Assembly: GCF_012927115.1 (NCBI RefSeq)
Contig: NZ_JABBFY010000001.1
Location: 1,488,001 to 1,552,000 of the forward strand
Length of the DNA: 64,000 bases
From: Sphingomonas sp. G-3-2-10
GTDB lineage: Bacteria > Pseudomonadota > Alphaproteobacteria > Sphingomonadales > Sphingomonadaceae
Reading direction: 5' to 3'
Below, piece after piece: positions 1 through 16,795 of this stretch. The notes beneath the pieces were generated by a model, which was given only the letters and a program-made list of their open reading frames with translations, was not told the origin of the DNA and searched no databases. How positions within the stretch are numbered: position 1 is the first letter of the stretch; each line of letters starts with the position of its first letter. A program made the position numbers and the translations under genes.

Positions 1-355
1 GTTCGGGCGCCGCGGCCGCCGGAGCGGCGGGCGCGGTGCTGGTCGTCGTCTGACGCGTCACGGTCGTGCGCGGCTGGGTACGAGCCTGCGTCCGCGTCGT
101 GGTCGTCGTGCGCGTTTCCGCGCGGGCCGGAGCCGGCTCGGGCGTCGCGGGAACCTGCTGGACCTGCGGCGCGGCGGGCGCGAACTGGATTGTCGGCGCG
201 GGTGCCGGCGCCGGGGTTGCCGGCGTCGTGCTCACCACCGGCGGCGGGGTGACAGTCTGGGTTGGCGCGTCCTGAGCGAACGCGGGGGTTGCGAGGAGCG
301 CGGCACCGATAAACAGCGCGGCGCGGGGGCTAAGCTTTACGGGTCTCTTCATCAT
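1..355 (-). CDS. secreted Ala/Pro/Thr-rich protein (partial, runs off left edge)
   Basis: Translating the minus strand from the ATG at 355 gives an open frame that reaches the window edge with no stop, 118 residues. It begins MMKRPVKLSPRAALFIGAAL and continues to an ATPAFAQ cleavage site, a typical Sec signal peptide. What follows is low-complexity Pro/Ala/Thr with runs such as TPAPAPAPT and RTTTTTRTQ, probably a flexible linker before a folded domain lying outside the window. A second in-frame ATG at 352 is equally possible. No clear Shine-Dalgarno is seen. The gene is divergent from rpoB. The function cannot be named from this part. Confidence 0.7.
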   Translation of the reverse strand, partial: MMKRPVKLSPRAALFIGAALLATPAFAQDAPTQTVTPPPVVSTTPATPAPAPAPTIQFAPAAPQVQQVPATPEPAPARAETRTTTTTRTQARTQPRTTVTRQTTTSTAPAAPAAAAPE

Positions 356-621
356 GACGGAGGTTAAATGAATGGAACCCGGGACAGGCTCCCGGTCACT
401 ACGGTGAATCGAGACCAAAGAACGACGAGACGATAATTTCGTGACACAAAGGCCACAATGGAACCGATGGTTGTTTCGAGTGTTCAATGAGTCCCTCGCG
501 CGCGCGTCGAATAATATTGAATCGTCGCCACGCGATGACGGCTTCATCTCACCTTTACTCCCCGGATACTTCTCCCGCTTTCTCCGGCGGTCGCCGGCCT
601 GTCCGCAGCCTCGCGCATGGT
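356..621. other. intergenic region between the secreted-protein gene and the rpoB promoter
   Basis: This stretch has no reading frame with coding character. It separates the minus-strand secreted-protein gene from rpoB, so rplL is not immediately upstream of rpoB here. Short overlapping frames occur but lack ribosome-binding sites and recognisable protein character. Confidence 0.6.
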
Positions 622-650
622 TTGACAGAATCCAACACGCTTCCTATATG
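622..650 (+). promoter_or_regulatory. sigma70-type promoter for rpoBC
   Basis: TTGACA at 622-627 and TATATG at 645-650 are separated by exactly 17 bases, close to the housekeeping consensus. The start point should lie near 657, giving a leader of about 215 nt before rpoB. The sequence just after the -10 box (cgcac) is GC-rich, as in stringently controlled promoters; that regulatory reading is inference. Confidence 0.8.
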
Positions 651-795
651 CGCACTCACACCACAGCTCCGGGAAATGACGCGCCGTCGCGCAGCGTGTC
701 GATCGAATGGGAGTTGCGGTATCTGTAAGGACGCTGGAGCTGCCGAATTCCTCAGGGAAGTCGCGCGGCTTTTTCGCGTCCCTTCGCACGTCCCG

Positions 796-841
796 GCCCC
801 GGAAAAGGGGCACCGAAATTACCCCTCTGCTCCGGCAGGGG
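796..841 (+). promoter_or_regulatory. two leader hairpins directly upstream of rpoB
   Basis: GCCCC(796-800)/GGGGC(807-811) encloses a ggaaaa loop. CCCC(822-825) plus TGC(828-830) pair with GCA(835-837) plus GGGG(838-841) around a tccg loop with a two-base bulge. They lie 30-75 nt before the rpoB start, just ahead of the GAGG ribosome-binding site at 858-861. No U-tract follows, so they are not terminators. A role in mRNA processing or translational control is possible but unproven. Confidence 0.45.
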
Positions 842-871
842 CAAACTTACGGCTGACGAGGCAAAACACAC

Positions 872-5026
<4,155 letters not shown>

Positions 5027-5033
5027 CGGGAGC

Positions 5034-5057
5034 GGGCGCTGCCTTCGGGTAGCGCCC
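5034..5057 (+). promoter_or_regulatory. rpoB-rpoC intercistronic hairpin with UUCG loop
   Basis: GGGCGCTGCC and GGTAGCGCCC form a 10-bp stem with one G-U pair, closed by a C(UUCG)G tetraloop, an exceptionally stable RNA fold. It starts 8 nt after the rpoB stop and ends 44 nt before rpoC. No U-run follows, so it should not terminate transcription. It may mark an RNA processing or stability point between the two cistrons. Confidence 0.6.
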
Positions 5058-5101
5058 TCCCCTCACCGCCCCGAGATTTTACCCTCCTGAGGGAAAAAGA
5101 A

Positions 5102-9382
<4,281 letters not shown>

Positions 9383-9420
9383 TCCGCTGAGTTCAGCGCC
9401 ACGGCGTTGAAGACAGAAAA

Positions 9421-9458
9421 GCCGCCGTCCGGATTACCGGGCGGCGGCTTTTTCTTTT
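9421..9458. terminator. bidirectional intrinsic terminator after rpoC
   Basis: GCCGCCGTCCGG (9421-9432) pairs with CCGGGCGGCGGC (9437-9448) over 12 bp with an ATTA loop, followed by TTTTTCTTTT. On the opposite strand the stem is followed by TTTTCTG, so it can also end the convergent acyltransferase gene at 9469. Confidence 0.93.
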
Positions 9459-9468
9459 CGAGCCAAAC

Positions 9469-10659
9469 TTACAAATACCGCATCCACCACGCCCCGCTCG
9501 CGCGTTTGCGGGCAGCGAACCAGCGGCAGGCAAACCAGCACGGCACCGCCAGCGCCGCCGCGACCAGCCAGAGCAACGTGACGTCCGGCAGGCTGAAAAA
9601 CTGCGTCTCCTCTGCCCCCCAGATCGCGTTCGCCATCAGGTTCAGCGCGTGCAGCAGATAGAGGTGAAGCAGGTAGAAAAAGAGCGGCGCCGATCCGAAT
9701 ACCACCAGCCATCCAACGATCCGCGCCGGCACTCGCTCGAACGCGGCGAGCAGCAGCGCGCCCACGCCAAGGGTCAGCAGCAGGAAATCGGCCGAGGGCG
9801 GATATTTGGTGAGGTTGAGGAAGCTCATCGCGGAGCGCAGCGGCGTCTCCCCCATTCTCCAGGGCCGGTCCCCATAGAGGTTGATCGTCCGCAGGAGGAG
9901 GAACAGCGCCAGCGATGCGCAGCCGAGCAACACCAGCCGGCGCTGCCGCCACGCCGCCGCGACGCCCGGCCGGAACCACGGCCCGATCGCATAACCGAGT
10001 GCGATCACGCCGATCCACGGCAGCAGCGGGTAGGAAACCCGCGCCTTCGCGCCCCAGGGCAGATCGAGCCACACCCGCTCGTGCAGGATCGCCCAGACCG
10101 TATGGCCCCACTGGCTCGGCGCTACCGTGACCCCATCGAGCAGATTATGGCCCAGCACGATCCCCAGCCCCGCCGCGATCAGAGCCGGGCGCGGCAGATG
10201 TACCAGCCCAGCCAGCGCGATCATCGACAGGCCGATCGCCCAGATGACCTGAAGGAAGAAGCGGTCGGGCGTGAGATCGAAGCTCCAGCCGAAACTCACC
10301 ATGCTCCACTCCAGCGCGACGAGGAACAGCCCGCGCCTGAACAGGAACCCGGAAGCCGCGCCCGCGCCTCCCTTCGCATCGCCATAGAGGAACGCCGCCA
10401 GTCCGGTGAGCGCGACGAATACCGGCGCGCAGAGATGCGCGGTCAGGCGGGTGAAGAACAGCGCGGGATCGACATTGGCCGCGTCCATCGGATCGCCGAC
10501 CTGCGCGTGGAGATAGAAGAACTCCCGGGCATGATCGACAAGCATCAGCAGGATCACGAGACCGCGCAGCGCATCGATCGAAACGATGCGGGCGGAGCGG
10601 ATGGCCGCGTTGCCGGAAAGGGAAGGTCGGGGCGAAGCGGTTGACAGCGGTGAATTCAT
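9469..10659 (-). CDS. multi-pass membrane protein, DUF1624/HGSNAT-like acyltransferase family
   Basis: The 396-aa protein is very hydrophobic, with about ten membrane segments. It opens with IVSIDALRGLVILLMLVDHA, the conserved first helix of the DUF1624 / heparan-alpha-glucosaminide N-acetyltransferase-like family, which resembles membrane acyltransferases. It probably transfers an acyl group to an envelope or extracellular glycan; the substrate is unknown. The ATG at 10659 was chosen because the longer frame upstream lacks family similarity; an in-frame ATG at 10683 is an alternative. It is divergent from a TonB receptor and convergent with rpoC. The start codon lies in the left arm of an inverted repeat, which may control it. 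Confidence 0.75.
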   Translation of the reverse strand: MNSPLSTASPRPSLSGNAAIRSARIVSIDALRGLVILLMLVDHAREFFYLHAQVGDPMDAANVDPALFFTRLTAHLCAPVFVALTGLAAFLYGDAKGGAGAASGFLFRRGLFLVALEWSMVSFGWSFDLTPDRFFLQVIWAIGLSMIALAGLVHLPRPALIAAGLGIVLGHNLLDGVTVAPSQWGHTVWAILHERVWLDLPWGAKARVSYPLLPWIGVIALGYAIGPWFRPGVAAAWRQRRLVLLGCASLALFLLLRTINLYGDRPWRMGETPLRSAMSFLNLTKYPPSADFLLLTLGVGALLLAAFERVPARIVGWLVVFGSAPLFFYLLHLYLLHALNLMANAIWGAEETQFFSLPDVTLLWLVAAALAVPCWFACRWFAARKRASGAWWMRYL

Positions 10660-10687
10660 CTCACATTTGAGATGATACAACATATCA
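10657..10687. promoter_or_regulatory. two adjacent inverted repeats between divergent genes
   Basis: CATCTCA (10657-10663) and TGAGATG (10668-10674) form a perfect 7-bp dyad with a 4-base spacer. TGATA (10673-10677) and TATCA (10683-10687) form a second dyad with a 5-base spacer. Together they fill most of the 44-bp gap between the acyltransferase-like gene and the TonB receptor, a natural place for an operator serving both. The binding protein is not identified. Confidence 0.45.
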
Positions 10688-10703
10688 AAAAAGGCAACCC
10701 CGC

Positions 10704-12803
10704 TTGTACGCCAGATCGCTTCTCGCCGCGGCTTCCGTCGCGCTGACTCCGCTTGCCCTGCCTGCATCGGCCAGCGACCTCCCGCCGGCGCCCGAAGGCG
10801 TCGAGGAGAAGGCCACGGCGTCGGACGACGAAGCGCAGGAGATCGTCGTGCTGGGCACGCGGCGCGACCGGGCGGACCGGACGCTGTCGTCAGACGTGGT
10901 GACCGAACGGATGTCGCAATCGAGCCGGTCGATCGAGCGCGACCTGCTGACCGCATCGGGCAGCTATCGCCTGTCCGATGCCCTCGAACTGGTCAGTGGG
11001 GTGAGCAACCAGAACAATCGCGGCGGCTTCCTCGACAATTTCGCGATCCGCGGCTTCCTCGGCACGCCCGATGGCGGGGCCGAATATTATGTCGACGGGT
11101 TCCTCGCCAATCGCGGCCTCGGTCCGCCCCGCGATCCCGCAACGGCCGAACGGGTCGAGCTGTTGAAGGGTCCGGCCGGCGCGCTGTTCGGCGATATCGA
11201 TCCCGGCGGGCGCGTGAACATCGTGACCAAGACCCCGCGCTTCGATGCCTCGGCCAGCGCGGTGCTGACCTTCGGATCGTTCGGCAACCGCCGGATCGAG
11301 CTCGACGCCACCGGCCCCCTGTCCTCGACCTTCGCCGCGCGGCTGGTGGTCGCGGCGGAGGATAGCGACGGATGGCGAGACTATGTGACGCTCAGGCGCC
11401 GCGTGCTGGCGCCCTCGCTCAGTTGGACGCCATCGGCCGATCTGCGGCTGACCTATGTCGGCGAATTCACCGAGTTCGACGCGCCGTTCGACCGTGGCAT
11501 TCCCGCCATCGCCGGCAACGCCAACGCCCTGCCCGCCAGCCGCTTCTATGGCGAGCCCGGGGACGGGACAACGCGCTTCCGCAACCAGCGGCACCAGTTG
11601 ACCGGCCTCACCTCAGTGGGAGGCGGCCTGACGCTGAACGGCGGCATCGCCTATCGCACGGGATCGCTGCGCGGTTTCTCGTCCGATCAGTCGCGGCTGG
11701 TCGATGGGCACACCCTCTGGCGGCAGCGGCGGCAGCGCGATTTCGGGGTGGACGACCTGTCGGCACGGGTCGAACTGGCAGGCCAGTTCGGCGGGCATCG
11801 CGCCAGCATCGGGCTGAAGGGCTATATGCTCGATTATCGCGAGGGCTGGATGCGCCGCAATCCGAGCGCGGCGAACCCCTATGCGATCGACGTGTATGAT
11901 CCCGTCTATGGCGGAGTCTCCGCGCCTCTCCTGCCCTTCACCAACAATCGCGAAAAGCGCTGGGCGGCAACGCTCTACCTCCAGGATATGTGGGACCTGA
12001 CCGAGCGGCTGACGCTGACCGGCGGGGTGCGGCTCGACACCTATCGCCAGCGCATCCGCAACAATCGCACCGGCGCGGTGGCGCGGACGATCGACGAGCC
12101 GCTCAACTTCCGCATCGGCGCGCGATACAGGATCGACGATCGCTTCGCCCTCCACGCCAATTGGGGTGAGAGCTTCCTGCTCAATTCGGGCACGGGGCGC
12201 GATGGTCTGGGCTTCGGGCCGGAACGCGGCAAGGGCTATGAGCTCGGCGCGACCGCGGCATGGCCGGGGATCGATATCGCCATCACCTGGTTCGACATCG
12301 CCAAGCACGATATCCTGACCAACGATCCGGTCGATCCCAACTTCCTCGCGCCGGTGGGCAGCCTCACCAGCCGAGGGATCGAGTTCGACGCCGCGATAAA
12401 GCTGGACGATCGCTGGCAGATCGTCGCCAACTATGCCTGGACCCGCGCCCGCGCGGACGATCCCGGCTTCGCCAGCGATGTCGTGCTCAACGTGCCCGAA
12501 CATGCCGGCACCCTGTTCGCGGTCGGCCGGTTTCACGACGCCGGCGGGCGTGGCGTCTCGATCAGCGCCGGCGGCAGCTATATCGGCGACCGGGCCGGCG
12601 CGATCGACGGCAGCGGGCTGATCCTGCCAGCCTATTTCAAGGCCAAGGCCGCGCTGGAATATGCCTTCTCGCCCCGGCTGGGTATCCGCATCGAAGCCGA
12701 GAATCTGTTCGACGCGCGCTATGCGCAGAGTTCGTACAGCCCGGTCTGGGTCTTTCCCGGCGCACCGCGCAAGATCCGCGCCTCGTTGCGAAGCGCATTC
12801 TGA
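10704..12803 (+). CDS. TonB-dependent siderophore-type outer-membrane receptor
   Basis: The 699-aa protein has a signal peptide ending PLALPASAS, a TonB-box-like EIVVLGTR near residues 47-54, a plug domain (RGFLGTPDGGAEYYVDGF, then ELLKGPAGALFGDIDPGG) and a C-terminal barrel ending in Phe. These are hallmarks of ferric-siderophore receptors. The start is a TTG at 10704; an in-frame stop at 10668 rules out anything much longer, and AAGG lies about 10 nt upstream. A second receptor and a PepSY protein follow on the same strand. The exact ligand cannot be told. Confidence 0.85.
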   Translation: MYARSLLAAASVALTPLALPASASDLPPAPEGVEEKATASDDEAQEIVVLGTRRDRADRTLSSDVVTERMSQSSRSIERDLLTASGSYRLSDALELVSGVSNQNNRGGFLDNFAIRGFLGTPDGGAEYYVDGFLANRGLGPPRDPATAERVELLKGPAGALFGDIDPGGRVNIVTKTPRFDASASAVLTFGSFGNRRIELDATGPLSSTFAARLVVAAEDSDGWRDYVTLRRRVLAPSLSWTPSADLRLTYVGEFTEFDAPFDRGIPAIAGNANALPASRFYGEPGDGTTRFRNQRHQLTGLTSVGGGLTLNGGIAYRTGSLRGFSSDQSRLVDGHTLWRQRRQRDFGVDDLSARVELAGQFGGHRASIGLKGYMLDYREGWMRRNPSAANPYAIDVYDPVYGGVSAPLLPFTNNREKRWAATLYLQDMWDLTERLTLTGGVRLDTYRQRIRNNRTGAVARTIDEPLNFRIGARYRIDDRFALHANWGESFLLNSGTGRDGLGFGPERGKGYELGATAAWPGIDIAITWFDIAKHDILTNDPVDPNFLAPVGSLTSRGIEFDAAIKLDDRWQIVANYAWTRARADDPGFASDVVLNVPEHAGTLFAVGRFHDAGGRGVSISAGGSYIGDRAGAIDGSGLILPAYFKAKAALEYAFSPRLGIRIEAENLFDARYAQSSYSPVWVFPGAPRKIRASLRSAF

Positions 12804-12836
12804 CGACGGACGTGCGGAAGGACAGCGCGCCACATA

Positions 12837-12859
12837 CTAATGCGAATGGTTTGCATTAG
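12837..12859. promoter_or_regulatory. Fur-box-like palindrome upstream of TonB receptor 2
   Basis: CTAATGC (12837-12843) and GCATTAG (12853-12859) are perfect arms around gaatggttt. The whole fits the AATGNNAAT...TTNNCATT pattern of Fur boxes. It lies 39 nt before the receptor start, so iron repression of the receptor-PepSY pair is the likely reading. Binding by Fur itself is inferred. Confidence 0.6.
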
Positions 12860-12897
12860 CCCCATCCTGCTGTTAGCAGCCGCAGCAGGAGGATCAA

Positions 12898-15069
12898 ATG
12901 AACCGTCGCACCCGTTTCTCGCTGCCTTTCGTCGCACTCGTGCTGCTCGCTCCGGGCGTCGCATTCGCCCAGGCCGATCCCGCCGCTGACGAAGCGAAGG
13001 CCAAGGAGGACGAGATCGTCGTCACCGCCGCGCGCACCATCCTGCCGCCCTCGGCGCTGCCGCTGACGATCGACGTGATCGACAAGAACGCGCTCGACCA
13101 GCAGTTGAGCATCTCGGGTTCGGTCACCGACGCGGTCGCGACGCTGACGCCGTCCTTCTCCCCTACCCGCCAGAAGCTGTCGGGATCGGGCGAAACGCTG
13201 CGCGGGCGCTCGCCGCTCTACGCGATCAACGGCATCCCCCAATCGACGCCGATGCGCGACGGCAGCCGCGACGGCTTCACCATCGACGGGTTCTTCGTCG
13301 ACCGGGTCGAGTTGATCTACGGTTCGAACGCGCTGCAGGGCATTGGTGGCACCGGCGGCATCGTCAATCAGGTGACCGTGGGCGCACCGAAGCAGGACGG
13401 CATTTCGGGCCGCGTGCTGTTGCAGGGCACCAGCACCGACGACTTCACCGGCGATGGCTTCGGCTACAAGGCCGCGGGCCTCGTCCAGTATCGCGCGGGC
13501 CGGTTCGATGCGACGGTCGGCGCGGCCTATGAAAAGCGCGGCGCATTCTACGACGCCGATGGACGCCGTGTCGGGCTGAACCTGACGCAGGGCGAAACGC
13601 AGGACAGCAACACGTTCTCGGTCTTCGGCCGCTTCGGGTTCGAAGTGACCGATACGATGCGGCTCGATCTGATCGCCAGCCGGTTCGAACTGAAGGGCGA
13701 CGGCAATTATGTCTCGCTCGCCGGCAATCGCGTGACCGGCATTCCCACCAGCGCAGTGCGCGGGACGCCGCCGGGCAAGCCGGCCGCCAGCCGCACCGAA
13801 AGCGTCGCGCTGTCGCTGACCGACACCGATCTGGCCGGCGGCAATTTCATCAGCCAGGTCTTTTTCAATCGCACGCACGACACGTTCGGCGGCGAAATCG
13901 CGCCGATCCCGACATTTCAGGACGTGCTGATCGCGCCGGTAGGCACCTTGTTCGATCAGTCCGAGAACCGCTCGCGCAAGTTCGGCGGCAAGTTCAGCTA
14001 TGAGCGCGGCCTTCCCGGGTTCGAGGACCTGACCCTCACCCTCGGCTTCGATGCGCTGTTCGACAGCACCGAGCAGCGGCTGATCGCAACCGATCGCGTG
14101 TGGGTGCCGCCCAGCGACTTCCGCAGCTATGCGCCGTTCGCACAGGCCAATCTGGCGTTGTTCGACAAGCGGCTGCGCCTCGCGGGAGGCGTGCGCTATG
14201 AGAACGTCAAGATCACCATCGACGATTATACCACCCTCGCCACATCGGGCCGGACCTTCGTTGCGGGCGGCTCGCCGACCTTCGACGATGTGCTGTTCAA
14301 CGGCGGCGTGATCATCGAGCCGGTGCCGGGTATCCGCGTGTACGGCAGCTATGCCGAAGGGTTCACCGTTCCGGACATCGGCCGCATCACCCGCGCGGTT
14401 TCGACGCCGGGCCGGGATATCGACACCTTCCTCGACATTTCGCCGGTGGTCTCCAACAATCGAGAGATCGGGCTGGAAGTGAAGCGCGGACCGCTGGACG
14501 CCAGCGTCACCTATTTCTGGTCGTCGAGCGACAAGGGCCAGTTGCTGATCTCCAACCCGGGCGGCATTTTCGACGTGCAACGTCAGCGGGTCGAAATCGA
14601 AGGGCTCGAGGTCAATCTCGGCGTCCGCCTGCCGGTCGAGGGGCTGCGCGCGAATATCGGCTATGCCCATCTGAAGGGGCGTTACGACAGTGACAGCGCG
14701 GCGCCCGACGGGATCGTCGATACCGATCTGGATGGCGTGAACATCTCGCCGGATCGCGTGAACCTGGCGCTCAGCTATGCGACCGGCCCCTTCTCGGCGC
14801 GGATGCAGACGCAATTCTATCTGTCGCGGACCTTCCACGGGAAGGCCAATCCCAATCAGGGCAACAACTTCGGCGGCTATAACCTGACCGACGCCTATCT
14901 CCGCTATCAGACGCCGCTTGGCGGGATCAGCCTTGGCGTGCAGAACCTGCTCGACAAGCAATATATCGACTATAGCAGCGACACGCGGCTGGCGACGGAG
15001 AACCCGGTGCTCGCCTATTTCGCGGGACGCGGGCGGACGCTGACCTTGGGCTGGGATTACCGATTCTAA
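12898..15069 (+). CDS. TonB-dependent receptor (iron/siderophore type)
   Basis: The 723-aa outer-membrane receptor has a signal peptide (VALVLLAPGVAFAQ), a TonB box EIVVTAART around residues 38-46, a plug segment GFFVDRVELIYGSNALQGIG, and a barrel ending TLTLGWDYRF with terminal Phe. AGGAGG at 12887-12892, five bases before the ATG, gives strong translation. A Fur-box-like palindrome lies just upstream, and a PepSY membrane protein starts 4 nt after the stop, so uptake of a ferric chelate followed by reduction is likely. The ligand is unknown. Confidence 0.88.
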   Translation: MNRRTRFSLPFVALVLLAPGVAFAQADPAADEAKAKEDEIVVTAARTILPPSALPLTIDVIDKNALDQQLSISGSVTDAVATLTPSFSPTRQKLSGSGETLRGRSPLYAINGIPQSTPMRDGSRDGFTIDGFFVDRVELIYGSNALQGIGGTGGIVNQVTVGAPKQDGISGRVLLQGTSTDDFTGDGFGYKAAGLVQYRAGRFDATVGAAYEKRGAFYDADGRRVGLNLTQGETQDSNTFSVFGRFGFEVTDTMRLDLIASRFELKGDGNYVSLAGNRVTGIPTSAVRGTPPGKPAASRTESVALSLTDTDLAGGNFISQVFFNRTHDTFGGEIAPIPTFQDVLIAPVGTLFDQSENRSRKFGGKFSYERGLPGFEDLTLTLGFDALFDSTEQRLIATDRVWVPPSDFRSYAPFAQANLALFDKRLRLAGGVRYENVKITIDDYTTLATSGRTFVAGGSPTFDDVLFNGGVIIEPVPGIRVYGSYAEGFTVPDIGRITRAVSTPGRDIDTFLDISPVVSNNREIGLEVKRGPLDASVTYFWSSSDKGQLLISNPGGIFDVQRQRVEIEGLEVNLGVRLPVEGLRANIGYAHLKGRYDSDSAAPDGIVDTDLDGVNISPDRVNLALSYATGPFSARMQTQFYLSRTFHGKANPNQGNNFGGYNLTDAYLRYQTPLGGISLGVQNLLDKQYIDYSSDTRLATENPVLAYFAGRGRTLTLGWDYRF

Positions 15070-15073
15070 CGCC

Positions 15074-16144
15074 ATGAAGACGCTGGATCTTCTCCACCGC
15101 TGGACCGGCGGGCTGATCGGTCTCGTGCTCGCGATCATGGGCGTGACCGGCACGATCCTGCTGCACAAGACGGCGTGGATCCTGCTGCCGCATGGCGACG
15201 ATGCGATGGTGCGCGACGTGGGTACGCTGGCGGCGACGACCGACAAGCTGCTGGCCGGTGGCAAGGCGGGCGGGATCATCTATGCCAACCCCGATTTCGG
15301 GCTGCATCAGGTGCGTATCGGCAAGGATGGCGGCGCCTATGCCGATCAGGCGGGCAATATCGTCACCAGCTGGCAGAGCCAGTGGGAGCGGCCCGAGCTG
15401 TGGATCTTCGATCTGCACCACCATTTGTTCACCGGCGATTTCGGCGAGACGATCATCGGCATTGCGGGCCTGGCCGCGATCTTCTTCATCGTGTCCGGCG
15501 CGATCCTGTGGTGGCGGACGCGGCGGACCTTCAAGTTCCGGCTATGGCCCGCGCGGATGAGCCGCCCGGCGATCGTGATGCACCATCGCGACATGGGCGT
15601 GGTGATGGCGCCGCTGCTGTTCCTCTCGGCGCTGACCGGCACGATGATGATCTTCGATCCCGTAAAGGCGATCGTGATCGCGCCCTTCTCGTCGCCCGCC
15701 GAAGTCGAAAAGGCGATGGCCCCGCCCAAGTTCAAGGGCGGTCCGCTGAACCCCGATCTCGACTGGGGCAAGCTGCTGGCGACTGCGGACAAACGCTTCC
15801 CCGGCGCGGAATTCCGCATCCTTTCGCTGCCGCGCAAGGCCGGCGACCCGATCATGCTGCGGATGCGCCAGCAGCCCGAATGGCTGCCCAATGGCCGCAC
15901 GACCCTGTGGTTCGATGCGGCCACGGGCGACCTGCTGGGCGCGCGCGATGCGCTGACGCTGCCGCAGGGCGCGCATGTGTTCAACACCGCCTATCCGGTC
16001 CACGCCGCCAAGGTCGGCGGACTGGTCTACCGGCTGGTGATGACGCTCGTCGGCATCGCCATGACCCTGCTGGGGACGCTGGCGCTGTGGAGCTTCTGGT
16101 TCAAGCGGCCGAAGCCCCGGAAGCGTCCGCCAGCGCGCGCCTGA
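15074..16144 (+). CDS. PepSY-associated membrane protein (probable iron-chelate reductase)
   Basis: The 356-aa inner-membrane protein begins LLHRWTGGLIGLVLAIMGVT, the characteristic first helix of the PepSY-associated TM family. Further helices are at IIGIAGLAAIFFIVSGAILW, in the middle (MAPLLFLSALTGTMMIF) and at the C-terminus (LVMTLVGIAMTLLGTLALWS). Conserved His residues (e.g. HHHLFTGDFGE) are candidate haem or metal ligands. Family members are encoded beside TonB receptors and several act as reductases releasing iron from siderophores. The 4-nt gap after the receptor shows cotranscription. It converges with the SCO gene, only 3 nt apart. Confidence 0.82.
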   Translation: MKTLDLLHRWTGGLIGLVLAIMGVTGTILLHKTAWILLPHGDDAMVRDVGTLAATTDKLLAGGKAGGIIYANPDFGLHQVRIGKDGGAYADQAGNIVTSWQSQWERPELWIFDLHHHLFTGDFGETIIGIAGLAAIFFIVSGAILWWRTRRTFKFRLWPARMSRPAIVMHHRDMGVVMAPLLFLSALTGTMMIFDPVKAIVIAPFSSPAEVEKAMAPPKFKGGPLNPDLDWGKLLATADKRFPGAEFRILSLPRKAGDPIMLRMRQQPEWLPNGRTTLWFDAATGDLLGARDALTLPQGAHVFNTAYPVHAAKVGGLVYRLVMTLVGIAMTLLGTLALWSFWFKRPKPRKRPPARA

Positions 16145-16147
16145 TCC

Positions 16148-16795
16148 TCAGCGTTCGTCGATCACCCGCCGCAGCTTCTGCACCGCGACTTCCTGCCCTT
16201 CCTTATGGTCGATGGTGGTCACGAACCGGCCCTCGCGATCCATCAGGAAGATCGAGGCGGTATGATCGATTGTATAGTCGCCACCCTCGACCGGGACCTT
16301 TTCGTAGAAGACGTGGAACGCCTTCACGATGCCGGCCAGCTGTTCGGCGGTGCCGCTCAGGCCGATGATCGGCGTGTCGAACAGCCCCAGATATTCGCGG
16401 ATGCCTTCGCGCGTATCGTGCTGCGGATCGACCGAGACGAAAATGATGTCGAACTTCATCCCGTCCGCGCCCAGCGCCTTGCGCAGCTGGGCCATGCGGG
16501 TAAGCGTGGTCGGGCACACATCCGGGCAGCGGGTGAAGCCGAAGAAGATCGCATAGGGCCGCCCGCGCAGCGTCTTCTCGGTAACCGTGCGGCCATTCTG
16601 GTCGGTCATGGTGAAGCTGCCGCCGAATGCCGCGCTGTAGCTTTTGCTGGCATCGTCGCCCGCGGGCGCGCGAAGCATCAGCGCGGCGGCCAGCGCCACC
16701 GCCGCGACCGCCACGCCGATCCAAAGCCACAGGCGGAAACGGGCAAGCGCCGAGCGTGGCGCGAGGTTCGGAGTTTCGGTTTCGACGTCGCTCAT
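16148..16795 (-). CDS. SCO1/SenC family copper chaperone
   Basis: The 215-aa protein has one N-terminal membrane anchor (residues about 21-42) and a periplasmic thioredoxin-like domain. The metal site is visible as FTRCPDVCP (C90, C94) with the partner His in TIDHTASIF (H178). SCO proteins hand copper to the CuA centre of cytochrome oxidase or act in copper stress. The ATG at 16795 overlaps the stop of the PCuAC chaperone gene (ATGA), so translation is coupled. It is the last gene of the copper operon. Confidence 0.92.
   Translation of the reverse strand: MSDVETETPNLAPRSALARFRLWLWIGVAVAAVALAAALMLRAPAGDDASKSYSAAFGGSFTMTDQNGRTVTEKTLRGRPYAIFFGFTRCPDVCPTTLTRMAQLRKALGADGMKFDIIFVSVDPQHDTREGIREYLGLFDTPIIGLSGTAEQLAGIVKAFHVFYEKVPVEGGDYTIDHTASIFLMDREGRFVTTIDHKEGQEVAVQKLRRVIDER

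Noticed and set aside
441..728. A short plus frame over the rpoB promoter
   Set aside because: No ribosome-binding site or family character, and it spans the promoter.
12856..15279. An 807-codon minus frame opposite the second TonB receptor
   Set aside because: The receptor on the plus strand has signal peptide, TonB box, plug and terminal Phe; the minus frame is a shadow.
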